From assembly GCA_003991915.1 (NCBI GenBank), contig RQTK01000174.1:349158-413157 (forward strand): a stretch of 64,000 bases of DNA. Reading direction: 5' to 3'. Positions 1 through 13,423 of the stretch are shown in pieces; position 1 is the stretch's first letter; each line of letters starts with the position of its first letter. A program made the position numbers and the translations under genes. The DNA is from Elysia chlorotica (taxonomy: Eukaryota; Mollusca; Gastropoda; Plakobranchidae). The notes under the pieces are model-generated. The model made no database searches, was not told where the DNA came from, and saw only the letters and a list, made by a program, of their open reading frames with translations.

Positions 1-432
1 AATATGTTAGGCCAAGTTAAATTGGCAATTTTCTTATTTAAGGTGCTGGCTCAAACATTTAAATGACGAAGGAAGTCATACTTTTTCTTTTCTTTTTTTT
101 TTTCTATTTGGATTGTTGTTTATATCATGTGTGACTCAAAAGCTTTCTACAGGAAAAACAACCTTGTTGTTCTTTTTTTTTTTTTTTTCTCCTCACCCAA
201 AAGTTGGCTAACATTTGTACAGATGTAATAAAATTGTAAGATTAAAAACTGTTGGTTTTATTGACTTATGTACTTGCAAATTTAGCGATTTTTACATTTT
301 TGCTTTACCTTTTTCATTGCATTTACATCATGCACAATGATGAAATGACAAGGAGTCCATCAAAGTAGAATTTGCAATATTTGCAACTACGCTGTAGTCC
401 TTCTGCTACTGCTCTTCTTATTATTCCTCTCC

Positions 433-489
433 CTACTCCTGGTTCTCATATTCTTCCTCCTGCTCCTTTTCCTCTTCTAGCTCACCTTC
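433..489 (-). CDS. possible terminal coding exon with acidic tail
   Basis: On the minus strand a plausible acceptor (TTATCAG) is followed by 18 codons and a TAG. The encoded tail is almost all Glu with Gln, Lys and Tyr (EGELEEEKEQEEEYENQE). A minus-strand AATAAA lies about 180 bases further on, near 254-262. This would fit the last exon of a gene, or an alternative 3-prime end of the small gene at 3989-6754. No family is recognisable, and biased purine sequence can mimic such a tail by chance. Confidence 0.22.
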   Translation of the reverse strand, partial: EGELEEEKEQEEEYENQE

Positions 490-3400
490 CTGATAATTTT
501 AAACTTTAAAGCTCTTGCTTTGAAACAGAACCATCTTGACAAAAAGAGGAAGACCATGAATTGAAGCATGAAAGTTGAGACACAAAAATTCAGAATATTA
601 TATATATTATGTGTAGGGACAACTGGAAACAATTGTTCAGGAGAAACGTAGACCAAATGATGCTTAAAAAAAAGAAAATAGCCTGAAGCTAAAATCTAGC
701 CTGATCATGAGATGGAAAATAGTTTTTTTTACAAAACAGGAGGCGTTAAATAAAAATTGTTTGGAAAGAGTTTTTTTTAATAAATATGAAGTAATGGTAT
801 ATACACGTATTGAAATTTAAATCAAACAGGCTATGACACAAACTACAGTGGAAAGCTTCGAATTGATTGGGATTTGATTTAAAACTTCAGATTACAGAAC
901 GGGACATACCTGAACGTCAAAAGTGTTAAAATTAGTAGACAGTTAATTCTTGTCTTATGATGAAAAACTGCTTGTATGATACTGTAGTGTCCTAATGTTT
1001 TCTCTCAATATCAAGGGTGGTAAAAACATTCCTTGTGATAAACTTTGATGGGCATAAAATAGATTTACTTGTACAGAGAAAGAGAAAGATAATAATAATA
1101 GATAAATAGACAGAAAAGTAAAAGGATTGATAGCTTCATCGATAGATAGATGTACTTATTACATAACAGTTACTATTTTCCGCTACATACAAACTGTTTT
1201 TTAGTCACTGGATGAAAAACACCCACGAGTGGCTTACTGTTTAAAAAAAAAACGACGCCCGTGACCTTGCTTTTTTTCTTTCTCTGTATAGGTCACAAGG
1301 TGATTTTTACCCACGAATGGCTTAACGTAATACAAATAATGAGCGGTTGTAGTGAAGCTTAATGGTATTCAAAAGCCAATGTGGAAAGTTCTTTTAGTAT
1401 ATAGTAATTTTGTCTGTGTGCTGTCCATGGAACTCTAAGCATTTTTCTGTAGACTCAGTTCAAAAGAAAACGGTTTCTATTCATCTCCCATACACCACAC
1501 ATTAGTAGTAATACATGCAGTGTGTAGAATTCATATTCATAATCATATAGTTATTTTCAGTGTTCAATCAAAATGTTTGAAATAAAGCTATGCTTCTGCA
1601 TTATGAAAAATATTAAGAAAAATAAGTGGCAGTTTCTAATTCTCTATATTCTTTACACTGCATTAAAAATTCTATTCAAAACAAATTATATGTTAGTGGC
1701 ATTTTTACTTCACACACCAAAATCGCCCTTTGAAATGTCCAACAAAACAAAATCAATAACTATGCAGTGGTGGTACAATATGTACTAAATTAATATTCTC
1801 ATTTCTGGCAGATTTTTCCTCCAGGCACACAAAAATATTCAACATCAACAATTAGATTCAAAGAGACAAGCCCAGAAGTTAAAAAAAAAAGTTTCCTATA
1901 AATTTAGTCATGTATGCATAACATAATGTTGACAAAAGCTTCAATTATCTTACATAATTTTTTGTTTGTTTTGTATTTTAATAATAATTAATATTGTTGG
2001 ACAAAATAATGCATTTGAATAAAAGCACATTGTACTTGTATGGGTTTTTTAATGTCCAATTCTATAGCTCTCTTTAGAATATATCAAATTCAAGGAGGTT
2101 TACAAACTTGCAGATCTACTTTCTGAATTCCCACACCAAGCAGTGCCCCTTTTGCATCAGCAAGTAGGTATTAAAACTATTACGGTCTTACACAGGTGTT
2201 ACATTTTAGGATGAATCAAGATTTTTTTTTTTTTTTTAGAGTTTCAGGACTTTGTCATAGGTCAGGATAATGCTAACCTACCAATAGATCTATAGCATTC
2301 TACACCAATTTCCTTATTGGCTTTAAAATTGTAGATATAAATTGTGCAACAATACATGTACTAGTTACTACAGTACATGAACTTACAAATCTTTTCTTTT
2401 TAATTACATTAATTTGGGTAGAATACGACATTGAGAACCTGAACTTGGACTCGGAAACTAAAAATACAAAGTTACTACATGTACATGTAAATGTTAAGCA
2501 GTTTCATCAATAGCATAACAGGTTCAAAATATCAAACCTTATCTAAGGAGTTTTATCTAGAAAGGTGGGGAAACTTTTAAGTTTTATATCCCAAATTCAG
2601 AAACTACAGTATATATTAAAAAAAAAATACAAGTTCATTTTACCTGCCATGCATGATCTGAATTAGATCTAAATTTGATAACTCTTGGCATTTTTCATAT
2701 TTTTTATCCTTGGAAAAAATAAACAGTTGTCGACACCCATTGCAATGAGCAAGATGTAAGAAAATTAAACAAAACAGTTACACTAATACCTTTAATTAAA
2801 GGAATATAATTATAATGCATTCAAAAGTACTTTTTTTAAATCAGTAAAAACTAAGGATGGGCTCAACTGCACCATCCAACCCACTTGAATGGTTGAGCCA
2901 GAGGCCCTTATGGTATCTCTGAGACAATACCTAATGACAGAAGGGGTTAAGGGGAAAGGGTATCTGTCAAATGCACGGTTTTGCATGGTTACATGGAAAG
3001 GGTGTCTAGTAAGCTTTAAACTTATTAGGGTGAAAGGTCAATTGCGCCAGCTGGAGCGAATATAAGAAAAGTATATCTCATAAGGAATTAAACAACAATT
3101 ATAATAGAGAAAACCACTGTCTGTCATAGGTGATGTCATCTCAAATAGTTGCTCACTGGTTCAAACGGTTCACCAAAGGGATTGAACCAAGAGCCGTGGT
3201 TCCGGAAAAAAGCGTAAATGTCTCGGCACTAGTAGTACTAAAAAACAAATGCAATTGATTTTTCAGAGATTTAACCAGCTAAATTTTAATATGATTTTTT
3301 AAAAAGATACATTAACGAAGTCTTAATATGAATTCATCTAATACACATAGATTATATTTTCTGAATATGATGTTCGTGAGGATTTTAATTCTATCAGTCA

Positions 3401-3988
3401 AGTTCACATTCACCTTACCTCGTCCAACGTAGTTTTATTAAAAATTTTAGTGTTCCTTAACAGATCGATCTAACTCCTTTGAACAACAACAGAATTTAAG
3501 AATTACAAGCACATGTAAATATATAAACAGTCTTACGGCTAAACGAGATAAACGCCAAATTTAAAATTTCTGGTAAACCACTACCCCTCCATTCCATTGG
3601 ATGTTCAGAGGCACACATGAAAAACAGATTTTTTTCTTCAAAAACTATAGTATAATATGTCAAGAAAATAACAAATTTGCATTTCTCAAAATGGTCAAAA
3701 TGGGTATATGTCATTTTGCCATTAAACTGTTCATATTCACAGTAAACACCAACATACCCATATCTTTAAAGAGATAATAAAAGGCACTTAAGATAAACTG
3801 TGTTTATCAATGTCTACTCTTTGGCACTAACTGACTAAGCTTCAATATTATTCATTCCTGGAATTATTGAGAGTCCACAGTAATAGACCCACTTCTGGCA
3901 GCAATAAACAGACCAAATGCAAAGGTAAATAAGCATTTAGTTGGAGGGTCTTTTAACATTCTTATCGTGTTTCACACTATTGAAAAAT
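490..3988. other. non-coding stretch, no gene seen
   Basis: AT-rich sequence with homopolymer T and A runs. Frames are short and have no recognisable domain. Part of it may be the 3-prime untranslated region of the minus-strand gene that stops at 3989. The block at about 2850-3230 has a somewhat different texture (GGCTCAACTG, GGTTGAGCC and similar short inverted words) and may be an old repeat. I cannot assign it. Confidence 0.4.
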
Positions 3989-4130
3989 TCACTCCTGACC
4001 AAGTATCTTTTTTTGTGCAATTTCACTTTTGACTTGCTGCTGTGTTGCCTCTAGCTTGACATGTTCTGCTTGTGCACGCATGATATTTTTATCTCTTGCA
4101 TCCTCCACTTCATCTTTAAAGTATGCTTTC
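3989..4130 (-). CDS. small membrane microprotein, last coding exon
   Basis: Second coding exon of a two-exon minus-strand gene. The acceptor is TACTCTTCAG at 4131-4140. The exon supplies the last base of a split Arg codon, then 46 codons and TGA at 3989-3991. The encoded tail (KAYFKDEVEDARDKN onward) is strongly charged, predicted helical and rich in Gln, Lys and Glu, ending ILGQE. It follows directly on the hydrophobic segment encoded by the exon at 6675-6754 and the reading phase agrees. A short N-terminus, one membrane helix and a charged coiled tail is an architecture seen in many mitochondrial or ER microproteins. I do not recognise the family and assign no function. Confidence 0.62.
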
Positions 4131-6674
4131 CTGAAGAGTAACAAATAAAAAAGAAAAGAATGGCTATAAATCATTAACAAGAAGATGATTTCAACAAATA
4201 TAAGGGGTTTGTTTTTTTCCTGTATTTTTTGTTTCAAGGGAAATTTATATATATATATATATATGAACCAAATTTTGCAAGAGGATAGGTTATTTTTCTC
4301 TCTTTGGCTTTGTTAAGACTTTTGCAACTTTTATGACAAATATGATAATTTCCTTGTATTCTTCACATAAAGGCAGACATAAAGTCACCCAGACAGCTGT
4401 AGAAAGTCTGCAGCTAGATTAGAACATTTTATTATTGTATATGAGCCTCGTATCTTAAAGAAAAATTCCTTTGGATAGGTATCAGTTCACTGCACTTTGA
4501 TACCCCTTCAGAGGACCAGTTTTACGGTCTTAATCATACCTGAAAAAATAACATTCATGACATTGGTTCTTAAGAAATCCAATGATCAAATAAAAAAGGG
4601 AATAGGAATGAGGATGGGCGAGACCAAAAAAGTGGCATTCATACAAAAATATCTAAATTTCTGATACAAAATTTACCTTACTAAACTCTCCATTGGTTCT
4701 TCCCGATTAGTGAGAATCTCTTTGTCTGTTTGTCTTTGTTTCTGTCTCTGTATTTCTCTGAATGTTTCTATCGTTTTTCATTATGAAATGGGGCTACTAT
4801 TACACATTCTCACACTTTTTTGTCCCATAGACATATTTTCAATCTCGTTTGATCCACACATATATTTCTGCTGAATTGACACATTGAATTATATTTAAAC
4901 CGATACAATGCTGTAAGACCTACCAATAATACAGTGTATTTTTCTTCATCGAAAGTTCCTACTCACTCAATTCCACCACCCCTCTCGTCCATTATCAAAA
5001 ATATGTTGACCAGTAAAAAATATTCTAAATAATTAAAGCAATCTTCCAGTCATGAACTTACCAAAACTTTTTGGATACCTGACTTTTGACTTTTCAAGTG
5101 CACTCTCTCTTTGTCCCTTTTTAACTTTCTCCCCAAGGAAGTGAAAGAAAATGTTCTAATGATAACCCCCCCCCCCCCCCCCCCCCCCCTCTCTCTCTCT
5201 TTTTTATTACATCATCTTGATTGCTTACCTTTTGCAATTGTTTAAAACCCTAATCGTATATTGTGTTATCCCACTTGAACCGTATGTCGGGGGTATATTT
5301 TAACTCTTTCCACTTCAGACCTTGAGCATGATTTTATTACCATCCATTTCATGAACCAAACTTTTGTGATATTTATTTAAAGTTTGATAAAACTTACACA
5401 AGAAAGTGAAAAAAAATATTCTAATAAAAAAAAAAAAAAGTTAGGAATAATAAGTACTTTTACTTCTTTGAAGATTAGGGATTTAAAATGATCCCCGTTT
5501 GTCAGAAATATACTTTACGTTTAGAAAATGATCGATGGTCAATATGACATTTCAAAGCCCTGTTCTCCCAGTCGGACGGAATCATTTGGAGAAATTAATG
5601 ACTGAAAAATAAATTCCTACCACAAGTATAATAAAAAGTAAAACAGAGAATAAACTGATGTCGAAATTCACCCCCCGACGTATGATTAGGGTTAGAAATG
5701 AGTCCTAAGTTACGATTTTCTGTATTATTCAAGTTTATCAAAACACAAATGTATTAGTCAGAGAAAGTACATTACCAATTATAAAATTGTCTACTTTGAA
5801 CTGTCCTTTAAAAAAAATTTTTTATTCAGTCTAAAAGGCAACAATTATGCCACACTTTTTTGCAACTTTTCCCATTTTTGGCTACAATTTTTTGCAACTT
5901 TTTCCATGTTAGGCTGCCACTTTCAAACACAACTTTCTGGGGGTACAGTTAATTCTAAGCCTTTCTTAAGTTTCTAGTTTGGTTTGAAGTTGGCACCACC
6001 AATGGGCATGACAAAAGTACTATCTTTCGAGCCGAAATCAATGGTTATTGCTGCCCAAGACATGCTTTTAGTTTTTAGAAGAAATCGGATTTGAAGAAGG
6101 TTGTTATAGAAAGAAAGCAATAGGAAACTACTGGTGCTATAAACGCAAATTTTCATTAATTTCAAATAAGGTTACCAGCTGTCTATATTTGTAACACTTT
6201 GGAAATTCATGTACATTTATGTTCCCCTCTGCAATAAATCCTCACAATCCTAAGTTTTGTTCCGATCCCAAGCAATTCGAATTTCCACCGTAGAAAGTTT
6301 TGAGTCTTATATTATGAGTATGGTAGCAAGACCTATTTCCATTTGTGCATATTGAGAATTTGAGCATATTTTACTTAGAAAATTGAAGACTACTGCATTT
6401 GTGCTTGGCAGTTCTCTTAATCTATCTCAGTGTTTTTTTATATTCTTTTTTGTTTGAATGTCTTCACAATATCATATTTGAGGGTGGCTTCATTCCAAAA
6501 ACTATTACTTCATAATATTAAAAAAACTTTTTAAGTTTGCTGAAGAGAAAACAGTGGTGCAATTGACTTTTGTATCAAGCACTGCATATATGTGGGGCTT
6601 AGTGTAAACTGTCATATCATTCAATTTATGAGATACTCAAGTTGTTTTGGACAATTTAGAAGGTACTGTCTTAC
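4131..6674 (-). other. intron of the small minus-strand gene
   Basis: Intron between the two coding exons of the 73-residue protein, with GT and AG ends in the right phase. It contains a short (AT)n run near 4245-4264 and a homopolymer C tract followed by CT repeats at about 5167-5200. No other coding signal is visible. Confidence 0.5.
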
Positions 6675-6754
6675 CTGAATGAAAACGCTCCAAAGTAACC
6701 TGCTATGCAGCCTCCAAACACCACCGGAAATCGAAGAATTCTCCATGGTAGCAT
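6675..6754 (-). CDS. small membrane microprotein, first coding exon (provisional start)
   Basis: Minus-strand exon with donor CAG/GTAAGAC and acceptor CCTAACCAG just upstream of the chosen ATG at 6752-6754. It encodes MLPWRILRFPVVFGGCIAGY and continues FGAFSF, a single hydrophobic segment rich in Gly and Val after a short basic start. Joined to the exon at 3989-4130 it gives about 73 residues. The exon extends a few bases upstream of the ATG in an open frame, so the true start could lie in an earlier exon. A candidate 5-prime region is the CpG-richer stretch near 9.6-9.85 kb, but I could not identify that exon. Confidence 0.58.
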
Positions 6755-7179
6755 GCTTTCCCTGGTTAGGAACAGTTGTAGTGCATGTACCACATTATAT
6801 GATTGCAAATAGATGTGAACATTGAATCATTTAAATATTACTTACACAAATCAGACTGTTTATGAAAAGAACCAAACATTTTTTTAAAAGTGTCTGCATT
6901 TTGGCAAACCATGATCTTGATTTATTTTTAGATCGGTGCGTCTTCTCCACAATGACTTGCAGGCTTTTGAATGTAGTTTTTTTTTTTTATATGGAAGAAC
7001 ATAAATTATGATATAGGCTACTAACTGATAGCCTACATAAGGAATCTACTGGGGATTACCTTATAGTTATATAGGCTACCTACTCCTCATTCCCGCTGTC
7101 CTGCTGTTAGTGTTAACAAAGCAGGTAGACCCGGGCTGCTGACCAATCAGCTTCGTTCTTAGGTACAGGGTATCAAACA

Positions 7180-7610
7180 AAACAAGACTGGACGAGATAC
7201 AGAAGGTGAATAAGAAAAGATGGGAGAGAAAGGGAGGGGAAGGGGGCTAAAGAAAGGCATAGGGAGTGATAATAAGGGGGGTGAGAGGGAGAGAAGGTGA
7301 AAAAGACACGGGACAGAAAAGAGTAGTGTAGTATGGAGGAGAGAGAGAAAGAGGAATGGAAATAGGAAATACAAAGTATGAGATAACAAACGATTACAGA
7401 AAACCTTAGGCTTAGAGAGAGAGAGGGGGCAGAGAATAGGAGGGAGGAAGATAAAAAGATAGAGAATGATTAACAGAGGAGACACACAAAGAAAACCTAA
7501 GGATAAGAGAGACAGAGAGAGCGAGAGGCAAGGGTGAGCTTGTTTGGACAATGAAAGAGGCAGATAAAGTAAGGCTGAATAGAGGGAAAAAAGAGAGAGA
7601 GAGACCTATA
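7180..7610. repeat. purine-rich (GA/GGGA) low-complexity tract
   Basis: About 430 bases with strong A+G bias on the plus strand, made of imperfect GAGA and AGGG words. The minus-strand reading frame here (7159-7551) is Leu/Ser/Pro-rich only because the strand is pyrimidine-rich, so I do not call a gene. Confidence 0.7.
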
Positions 7611-8179
7611 AAATTATTGAAGAGTAATTTTTATGGACTTAAAAATTCACAACAAGCGTAATGAGCTCTGGTGTTTCGAAAACTAATTTTTAGGCCTAGA
7701 TATACCATCATGTATTTTGATCCCTTCAGTGCATGATTAATGTTTTGAAAGCATATAACCAGCATGAGCTAATTATTGAATAACTAACCAGTGCTTGTTT
7801 TGCAGAAATGTGCTTGCAGAGAATAAAATTGTGCATTTTTATAGTTTTATAGTAGCAGACTATGTGAACGCAATGGATCTATTTTTCTATGCACATGGTT
7901 GCAGTGCACTAAATTAAGTTTAAAACAAATTCATTCACAAGGGACATTTTGGTTGAATATTATATATACATGAACCAACAACAACAGGAAAATTGACATT
8001 GACATGAAAACATTCTTGAAATAAAGCACCAGCATGGATAACTTGGACACTCTCTGTCCCTTCTCCTTCTCTTCTCTCTCTATCTCACCTTTCACAATCT
8101 TTCTCTTTTTGTTAACTCTTTATAATGTCAGACATGATTAGATATCATAAGGAAAGATGACATTAAGATTGATGTAGGC

Positions 8180-9230
8180 AAGAACTTTTACAATGTGATT
8201 GCTCTAATTCTAGAAAGTCTAACAGAGGCAGGAACAAAGGAGCTCTAGTTGTATCTTTTTGTTCCTGAAGGGGGTTGTAAGATTTTAATGCTCCGCGTAG
8301 AGCATACAAACTCATCGTAAAGGGGGTGATCGCTGTAACGTAGAATTGAATTCAGCTTAATCATGCAAGCAATAAAGTAGATAGTTTCCTGGCTTTTAAA
8401 TTGAATATTCGTTATTTTTCCTGCCTTCCTGGTTTTAAATATATTATTTATTTTACTTTTATCCCCTTTGTTGACTGCTGAACCCCAGCAGCTGATACCA
8501 TGAAATAATAGGCTAGTCCTATCATGGAGACATAGAGATCTAGAAGTGAAAAAGCATCTAGTTTTCACAGTTTAAAGAACCTTAGAAACTTTCACAAAAA
8601 GTGCAGTCTTTGATTTAACTTCTTACATAGTGCCATCACATGTTTATGCCAATTCAATTTGCCATCGATTAAAATTCAAGATATTTGGACTGGTGTACAA
8701 TTTCTGCTTGATTTCTGTTGATCCTCAGGGTTGCAAGGTTCTGTAGGCCTAATTATTAAGTCTATTCATCATTATTTACAATATTTAATCTAGTTTTTCA
8801 AACATTCAGTTGCAGGTAGTTGCACCACTAACAAACTTTTCTACCTCTTCCAATTAGAATGATTACTTGCATTACAAGAAAATCTTGAACAGCAGAGTGT
8901 CATCTGCAAACCTTATTTATAGGCCTAATCAATGCCATGTCAGTGCAGCTGCGATATAAGCTTAGATCTAGTCATTTGTGTAGAGTATGTAGAGAGTTGG
9001 AGACAGTATGCAACCCTGTGCATCTCCAGTATTGAAATAACATACCTTTGGAATTGTGTTGATCGATTTAACAAGTCTTACTTGAGTTTAAAAGTCTAAC
9101 AGTAAACACCCAAGCATAATTTTTGTTTACCTTCAACTATTCAAGGGATTTTAGCTTTTCAACAATCATGTATGGCTGAATGGTAATTGGTATTGAATGT
9201 AGTCGAAAAGTCAATAAAAAGTACACAAAA
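8180..9230 (-). mobile_element. decayed LINE, reverse transcriptase and 3-prime end
   Basis: Read on the minus strand in several frames, this is a degenerate non-LTR retrotransposon. Near 9220 is the palm motif FIDFSTTFNT, near 8910 the catalytic motif FADDTLL, then CNYLQLNV (usual form NHLQLNVSKTKE). At 8245-8568 is the C-terminal region (GISCWGSAVNKGDKSK, HPLYDEFVCSTRS, LQPPSGTKRYN), and around 8240 the SFVPASVRL ending. This order is typical of CR1/L2/Rex1-group LINEs. Many stops and frameshifts show it is an old, dead, 5-prime-truncated copy. Confidence 0.72.
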
Positions 9231-9299
9231 ATAATATGTCTAAGTCCAGTAATGTTTCAGGGCATATATATATATATTAATAATCTCTAATTTACAACA

Positions 9300-10190
9300 G
9301 AAACAACAAACAAACAAAAGACAACAATTACACAAACAACAACAGCCAAGCTGAGCCAACGCTCGATATTTGTTTTGTTTTTTATTTGTTGTTATTGGAT
9401 GTCGGTTGTTTTGATTCGTTTATGTTAATTTAATGTGTTTTTGTTTCTTCGTATGCTTTTAGTTTTATTTTTAGGGGGGCATCAGAGTAAGTGTCTAGTC
9501 TGCTTTCCGCGTGTATTTTCAATAATTATTATAATTTTTTTTTCTGTTCACATCACTCTGTTCACCTGTAGCCTATATCAGAGTAAAAAATACACAAGCG
9601 CCCAAAGCGTTTAGAACAGTGTTATTTTTTCGGCATGCACGTTCGTACCAAACGAGGGTGTTCACACCAGTTTGATTCGCGTGTGTTTATTCGTTTTTTT
9701 GTTTGTTTTCACTCTCATTCCACAGTGTGACAGTAGCCTACGCGAAGCAAGGCCTAGGCCTACAGCTTGGATACTTGAGCGCCAGTTGGATCGACATCTT
9801 GAAAGATGCTCGATTCGAATTTTCAAATGCGTCTTAACCAATGAACAAATATATTTCTGAATAAAATATGCTTAAAAAAATAAATTTCGTTCCAACCTAG
9901 ATCTAGATCTATATTAATTTTGTTACATAAATTTTTACAAAATATTTTTTCAGTAAATCCCATCGAATCTTATCGCAACTTCTGCAACCACAAAATGCCA
10001 GCTATGACATGATTAAAGAAAAACTAGTATATATATTGTAAACTAAATTAGCTTTATTTAATAAAATTACACGATCTATAGGCTTATATCTAATGTAGCC
10101 GAAGCAGCAGCTTGTATGTTTTTGTTTTGTTTTTAGAGGTCACACCGGGTCAGAGGTGAATGTCCATTTTCATCTAGATCTAGCTTTTAA
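9300..10190. other. non-coding stretch with CpG-containing block
   Basis: The 9300-9370 part is AC-rich (AACAACAAACAAAC words). The 9480-9850 part has more CpG than its surroundings (ACGTTCGTACC, GATTCGCGTG). It could hold the promoter or a 5-prime untranslated exon of the small minus-strand gene. That is inference from composition only. Confidence 0.25.
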
Positions 10191-10195
10191 AATGG

Positions 10196-10718
<523 letters not shown>

Positions 10719-10719
10719 A

Positions 10720-11322
10720 GTGGCAATAGTACTACCACTAGTAAAAAGTATTTGTTGTGGATAATAATTAATATAATTAAGAGATATAGTAATTTTCACA
10801 TTTTCAGGCTTTAGCATAAAATATAAAAAATATAAGCAGAGGTTTAAATAAAAAAAAAAAACCCCATCAGGTCATTCAGTCCAATATTGGAACATGTACC
10901 CGGTATACACTGTACTTTAGAATTTGTCCAGAGTTGGTATCGATGTTTTTGACACTTGATACCATTATTTAGCTTGAATCATTGCATTATATTTCAAGAA
11001 TGCATAATTTAAAATACTAATAGTAACACCCCCTGAATTATCTACAAAAAAAACCTACTAAAACATGAAAAAATAAATAAATCAAGCATTAGCCATAATA
11101 CATGCAAGTGATTTTATTCTTGTCATTTTGCATGAACGAGTAGTATAATTTGAAAAAGTATTTAATTACAATTATTGATATACAGAAATTTTAAAATAAA
11201 TGCCATTAATTTTATGGACTACTTGTACATTTTCTTAAACCAATTATAATATGTAATAAAAATCTAAGGCAATTGAATATTCCAAGAGAATATAGCTGCT
11301 GCAAGTAGAAGCTGCCTTCTAC

Positions 11323-11325
<3 letters not shown>
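10720..11325. other. non-coding stretch, no gene seen
   Basis: AT-rich sequence without long frames or recognisable motifs, ending in a (CT)n(AT)n microsatellite at about 11325-11362. Confidence 0.5.
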
Positions 11326-11362
<37 letters not shown>

Positions 11363-11364
<2 letters not shown>

Positions 11365-11978
11365 CCAGCTGAAGAGGACCAGCCAGAATCAAGTCTGGTG
11401 GAGGGGAGTTGTTGCGGCCCTATGTTCCACAAGGAATCTTAAGGCATAAACTAAACTTAACAATTAACTTAATATATTGCTATTGTAAAAGAAATAAGGA
11501 GATATTCACTTAATTAATTTTTTTTTCTTTTCTTTTCTCAAAACAGATTTCAAACTAAGAAGTTGAGGGGCAATTGACAAAGTGGAGATTGAAAGCATTG
11601 AATAAGTATATCTTGCTAATTAATTTGAACTACTGAAAAATTTTCCATATTTATACAATTTTTGCAACTGCTTTTCTTAAAATATAACTTAATCCCCAAT
11701 TTAAGAAACAATGAATTGTTATTCAAGAGCATTTTTTTTTACAACACAACTGCCTTCCCATTTCATAAGATTTTCTTTTTCATCATCTAAATGAATCTGA
11801 AAATCAAAAGAAGTATAAAGTGATTTACAATCTTGTATGGTAACACAGCAAGCGTTTTAGACAAGAAAAGGTCTCAACATACAGTGGAAACCTCATAATT
11901 TGAATTGCTTGGGATTGTATCAAAACTTAGTTTATTCAAAGTACAGAAGGGGACATACCTGAACCACAAAAGTGTTAG
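11363..11978. repeat. segmental duplication, copy 1
   Basis: About 616 bases nearly identical to 14463-15092, offset 3100 bases. The copy begins at ATCCAGCTGAAGAGGACC, directly after a (TA)n tract, and ends at AAAAGTGTTAG. Its first 90 bases are the extreme 3-prime end of an RTE-like LINE and the rest is AT-rich flank. It also carries TACAGTGGAAACCTCATAA, which resembles the end of a pogo/Tc1-type element. The main difference from copy 2 is a 14-base tandem insertion in copy 2. Confidence 0.92.
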
Positions 11979-13106
11979 TGCAACATACGGTATAAGCACA
12001 TATTTTATACTGAATATGTATAGCTTAAGAGAGTCAATTGTGTCGCGCCATGTGTGTCTGTTAGTCACTGTTAGTGCTAGACTGTAGGCTAAATGGAGCA
12101 CTGCATCTCACCAGGTGTCGGCTGGGCCTGTGTTTGTTCTCACTGTAATCTAGCACTGTAGCAGTTGTAAGACAGTTCCTAGAATCGTGCCAACACCATG
12201 ATCAGTTTAACGGACCGAACGTGTTAAGTTTGTCTAAGAAGGCTGATAAAATTGTATAGATGTAGCTTGGTGTGTGGTTGCCGCATAGGACCCTCAGGGA
12301 AATTTAGGAGACGAAATCTGGGTGGGTGTATAAAAGCGTTGCTTGGATTTGGTAATTTCATTAATTGTTGAACGTTAAATGTAAAAGATAGCCAACAAAA
12401 AACGAGTTGATTTGTCTATTGAGGACAAACTTAATTCAAGTGCTAGAAAGCACTTGACGTACTAGGGCCAACGAGAATGAAAGTTGCAGAGCAATTTACC
12501 ATATCGAAGTCCCGTTCTTGTTCTTACTTTTCCTTTTCTTCTTCTTCAAACAATCTGTCCTAAATATTTCCATTTAATAGTGATGTGTACAATTTTTTCC
12601 CCCAATTATTAATCAGATCAACTGGGTAATATTTCCCGATTGCATGATGACTTTATATAGAAAAAATTCCGTTACCCCAGAGTCTTTCCCGATAATGCAG
12701 ATTTTCCCGATTTGGTGGGTTCGAATGTATTACCAGAATGAGACCTGTGAAGATGACATCCAATGCCAAGGCACTATACAAAGTTTTTATAATTTAAGTT
12801 TAATGTTAAACTCTCGAGGCTCTTTTTGACAAATCCATTTTTTTTTAATTTTTAAAATTTAATTTGATAAAGGTAATGAAATTGGAAAAGGGGGGATTCT
12901 AGGAACGGTATTTAGGCACTACAATTACAAAGAGAACTATTTCAGCAGAACTTATGTTTAAAAACATAAAATAAAACTGTTTAAATTGGTGTTTAGGCCT
13001 TTGATAAAATCAAAATTACAATTTACATAGAACAGTTAAACGTATTTTAGCTGTATACCATTAATTATCTCCAATAAAAATGAATAAACCTTAATATCAC
13101 TGTGCA
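11979..13106. other. non-coding stretch, no gene seen
   Basis: Short frames only. The 12090-12480 block is less AT-rich than its surroundings and could be an unrecognised old element. I see no domain in it. Confidence 0.4.
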
Positions 13107-13115
13107 TAACTCTTA

Positions 13116-13278
13116 GGAAGTGGCTATTTGTCCGGTATCCAGACAAACAGCCAACAGGCTACTCCTCCGGTAATCGGTCGAATAGCCGTTGGGTTGGTGA
13201 TCCAACTAGGATTGGTTAGGACAGCTGTCTCAGTTAGAGCCATATTATGATGTGTTTAAATCTGAAGGTGGCACCAAA

Positions 13279-13323
<45 letters not shown>

Positions 13324-13423
13324 GTGTCGTACAGTAGAGGAATAGTCTGTTGGTTATTTGTCCAGTTACCGGAGAAATAGCCTTTTGGCTATTTGTCCGG
13401 TTACCGGAGAAATAGCCACTTTC
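13116..13423. mobile_element. MITE-like element with terminal inverted repeats and 9-bp target duplication
   Basis: A 308-base element. The left end GGAAGTGGCTATTTGTCCGG and the right end, read in reverse as GAAAGTGGCTATTTCTCCGG, form an imperfect inverted repeat of about 20 bases. It is flanked by TAACTCTTA at 13107-13115 and again at 13424-13432, a clear 9-bp target-site duplication. The interior has no coding frame and contains a (ATT)n run. A 9-bp duplication suggests mobilisation by a Mutator-like or related transposase. That assignment is inference. Confidence 0.85.

Noticed and set aside
848-905. ACAGTGGAAAGCTTCGAATT, similar to the sequence near 11884 and 14984
   Set aside because: Probably an end of the same repeat family, but no paired terminus or target duplication was found.
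5167-5200. Poly-C/CT run considered as a possible CRISPR-like or telomeric repeat
   Set aside because: A simple homopolymer and dinucleotide run with no repeat-spacer structure.
7159-7551. 130-codon minus-strand frame rich in Leu, Ser and Pro
   Set aside because: It lies in a purine-rich low-complexity tract. Composition explains the open frame and there are no splice or domain signals.
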